This document shows positions 62,708 to 64,000 of a DNA stretch of 64,000 nucleotides, in pieces; position 1 is the first letter of the stretch; each line of letters begins with the position of its first letter. Source of the stretch: Micromonospora sp. RP3T (GTDB taxonomy: Bacteria; Actinomycetota; Actinomycetes; Mycobacteriales; Micromonosporaceae); NCBI RefSeq assembly GCF_003027925.1, contig NZ_PYPS01000003.1, positions 124,001-188,000 on the forward strand, in the 5' to 3' direction. The position numbers were made by a program, and so were the translations under genes. Under the pieces are notes generated by a model. It ran no database searches and had not been told where the DNA came from. It saw only the letters and a program-made list of their open reading frames with translations.

Positions 62708-62800
62708 ATGCGAGCGGATTCCACGCCCCGGACCCTGGACCGTCCCACCGTGGAGTTCTGCTTTGGCCTTGTTGAACCTCGGAATCGTCGCCCATGTTGA
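62708..62800 (+). CDS. Upstream ORF (possible leader peptide) overlapping the OtrA-like start
   Basis: A 30-codon ORF starts at ATG 62708 with a strong GAGGAG site 6 nt upstream and ends with TGA at 62800, 38 nt inside the next gene in a different frame. The peptide (MRADSTPRTLDRP, then TVEFCFGLVEPRNRRPC) resembles no known protein. Leader peptides that sense drug-stalled ribosomes control tet(M) and several actinobacterial resistance genes, so a similar role is possible. It is also possible that the ORF is a chance reading frame. Confidence 0.5.
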   Translation: MRADSTPRTLDRPTVEFCFGLVEPRNRRPC

Positions 62801-64000
62801 CGCCGGAAAGACCAGCCTGACCGAACGCCTGCTCTTCGAGGCCGGCGCGGTCTCCCAGCCCGGCAGTGTCGACGCCGGCACGACGCGGACCGACTCGATG
62901 GAGTTGGAGCGCCGGCGCGGCATCACCATCCGGGCAGCGGTCACCTCGATCGCGCTCGGTGACCTGAGCGTCAACCTGTTGGACACGCCCGGCCACCCCG
63001 ACTTCATCGCGGAGGTCGAGCGTTCGCTCGCCGTGCTGGACGCCGCCGTGCTCGTGGTGTCGAGCGTGGAGGGCGTCCAGCCGCAGACCGTCGCCATCTG
63101 GCGGGCGCTGCGCCGCATCGGGGTGCCGACGGTGTTCTTCCTCAACAAGGTGGACCGTCGCGGCGCCGACGTCGACCGGGTCACGGCCCAGGTGCGCCGA
63201 CGGCTCGGCGCGTGCCCGGTCGTGCTCACCACGGTCGCCGGTCAGGGCACGCGTGACGCCCGGGTACGGGCCGTGGGCCTCGACACCGAACCGGTGGTGG
63301 CGGCCGTGGCGGAGGCCGACGACGCGGTGGCGGCCCGCTGGCTGACGGACGAGCCGCTACGCGTCCGCGACGTCCGGCGCGCGATCCGGGTCGCGGTGCG
63401 CCGCGGCGACCTCAGCCCGGTGGCGTGCGGCTCGGCGGTCACCGGCGCCGGGGTGCGGCAGCTGTGCCGCCTCCTGGCCGACCTGCTGCCGCGCGACGAG
63501 CAGCGGGACGGCCCGCTGGCGGGTACGGTCTTCGCCGTCGACCGGGACGGTCAGGGCCGGCGGGCCTGGCTGCGGGTGTGGTCCGGGCAGCTCCGGGTGC
63601 GGGACCGGGTGCGGCTCGACGGGGCGCGCCCCCAGACGGTGACCCAGATCGCCGTCACCGAACCGGCCGGCGTGCTGGTGCGCCCCTCGGTGTCCGCCGG
63701 GCAGATCGCCGCGGTGCGCGGCGTGTCGGCCCGGATCGGTCAGCACCTCGGTGACCCGCCGCGGCGGCACGCCTACCGGTTCCCGCCACCGACCCGGCAG
63801 GCGGTCGTCGAGCCGGTCGACCCGGACCAGCGCCTGGCGATGTTCGCCGGCCTGGCCGAGCTGGCCGACGAGGACCCGCTGGTGGACCTGCGACTCGACG
63901 AGCAGCAGGCGGAGGCCGTGATCCGGCTGCACGGCGAGGTCCAGAAGGAGGTGCTGGCCGCGCTCATGGCGGACCGGTACGGCGTCCGGGTGCGGTTCTC
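62763..64000 (+). CDS. Tet(M)/OtrA-type ribosome-protection GTPase (partial)
   Basis: This is an EF-G-like translational GTPase cut by the window end after ~412 residues. The TTG start at 62763 has GGAG 7 nt upstream. The G1 loop GIVAHVDAGKTSLTERLL, switch I with TTRTDSMELERRRGITI, G3 DTPGHPDF and G4 NKVD are present, and the order of blocks is that of OtrA and Tet(M) rather than EF-G. Such proteins free ribosomes from tetracyclines; some family members in producers and soil actinomycetes have other or unknown drugs. It follows the exporter pair and the upstream ORF described above. Confidence 0.9.
   Translation, partial: MALLNLGIVAHVDAGKTSLTERLLFEAGAVSQPGSVDAGTTRTDSMELERRRGITIRAAVTSIALGDLSVNLLDTPGHPDFIAEVERSLAVLDAAVLVVSSVEGVQPQTVAIWRALRRIGVPTVFFLNKVDRRGADVDRVTAQVRRRLGACPVVLTTVAGQGTRDARVRAVGLDTEPVVAAVAEADDAVAARWLTDEPLRVRDVRRAIRVAVRRGDLSPVACGSAVTGAGVRQLCRLLADLLPRDEQRDGPLAGTVFAVDRDGQGRRAWLRVWSGQLRVRDRVRLDGARPQTVTQIAVTEPAGVLVRPSVSAGQIAAVRGVSARIGQHLGDPPRRHAYRFPPPTRQAVVEPVDPDQRLAMFAGLAELADEDPLVDLRLDEQQAEAVIRLHGEVQKEVLAALMADRYGVRVRF

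Overview
The window reads as chromosome of a very GC-rich actinomycete. GTG and TTG starts, 4-nt ATGA/GTGA gene overlaps, a DUF574-type methyltransferase, plant-polysaccharide enzymes and an OtrA-like GTPase fit the Micromonosporaceae or a close relative. The genus is inference.

Region 1 (1-29.2 kb) is a large catabolic island. It holds an aliphatic-sulfonate-type ABC importer (left edge), an F420/flavin monooxygenase, an MBL hydrolase, a family III CoA-transferase, a cyclase-family hydrolase, an MmgE/PrpD protein, an IclR regulator, a PaaK-like CoA ligase, three ACMSD-type amidohydrolases, an MFS exporter, a complete Dpp-type ABC importer, an isochorismatase-family hydrolase, a ThDP decarboxylase/PEP-mutase/2-hydroxyacid dehydrogenase operon, an acetoacetate-decarboxylase-family protein, a NicX/M29-fold protein, an FrdA-like flavoprotein, a dihydropyrimidinase-type hydrolase and a CitE-like lyase. 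Ten copies of one operator, GRAAC-N3-GTTYC with a third half-site GGAAC seven bases on, sit at nearly every promoter and in front of the IclR gene. The island therefore looks like one regulon for uptake and breakdown of one class of compounds, probably an N-heterocycle, cyclic amide or aromatic acid. The substrate cannot be named from sequence.

Region 2 (29.3-32.5 kb) holds a membrane-anchored binding-protein/VWA fusion and a Ser/Thr kinase. Region 3 (32.5-41.4 kb) is the most novel part: a compact ribosomal-peptide (RiPP)-like locus. It has a 25-residue Cys-rich precursor, a hairpin, a ThiF/E1-like enzyme and an M50 membrane protease that both carry PqqD-like N-terminal domains, and a large secreted subtilisin-like protein lacking the catalytic Asp and His. 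A STAND/TPR regulator is divergent. No YcaO, LanM or radical SAM gene is present.

Region 4 (41.7-47.3 kb) holds a condensation/PapA-like acyltransferase, a class A beta-lactamase, a second cytoplasmic beta-lactamase-like hydrolase coupled to a LysR regulator, and a SAM methyltransferase. Region 5 (47.3-55.4 kb) is a LacI-controlled operon for alpha-xyloside/beta-glucoside uptake and hydrolysis. Region 6 (55.5-59.8 kb) holds a decayed lutB-lutC remnant, a DedA protein, a secreted GH10 xylanase with CBM2, a Cip1-like secreted protein and a small secreted protein. Region 7 (59.9-64 kb) holds an ABC-2 exporter pair, then a Tet(M)/OtrA-type ribosome-protection GTPase cut by the window end. A 30-codon upstream ORF overlaps its TTG start.
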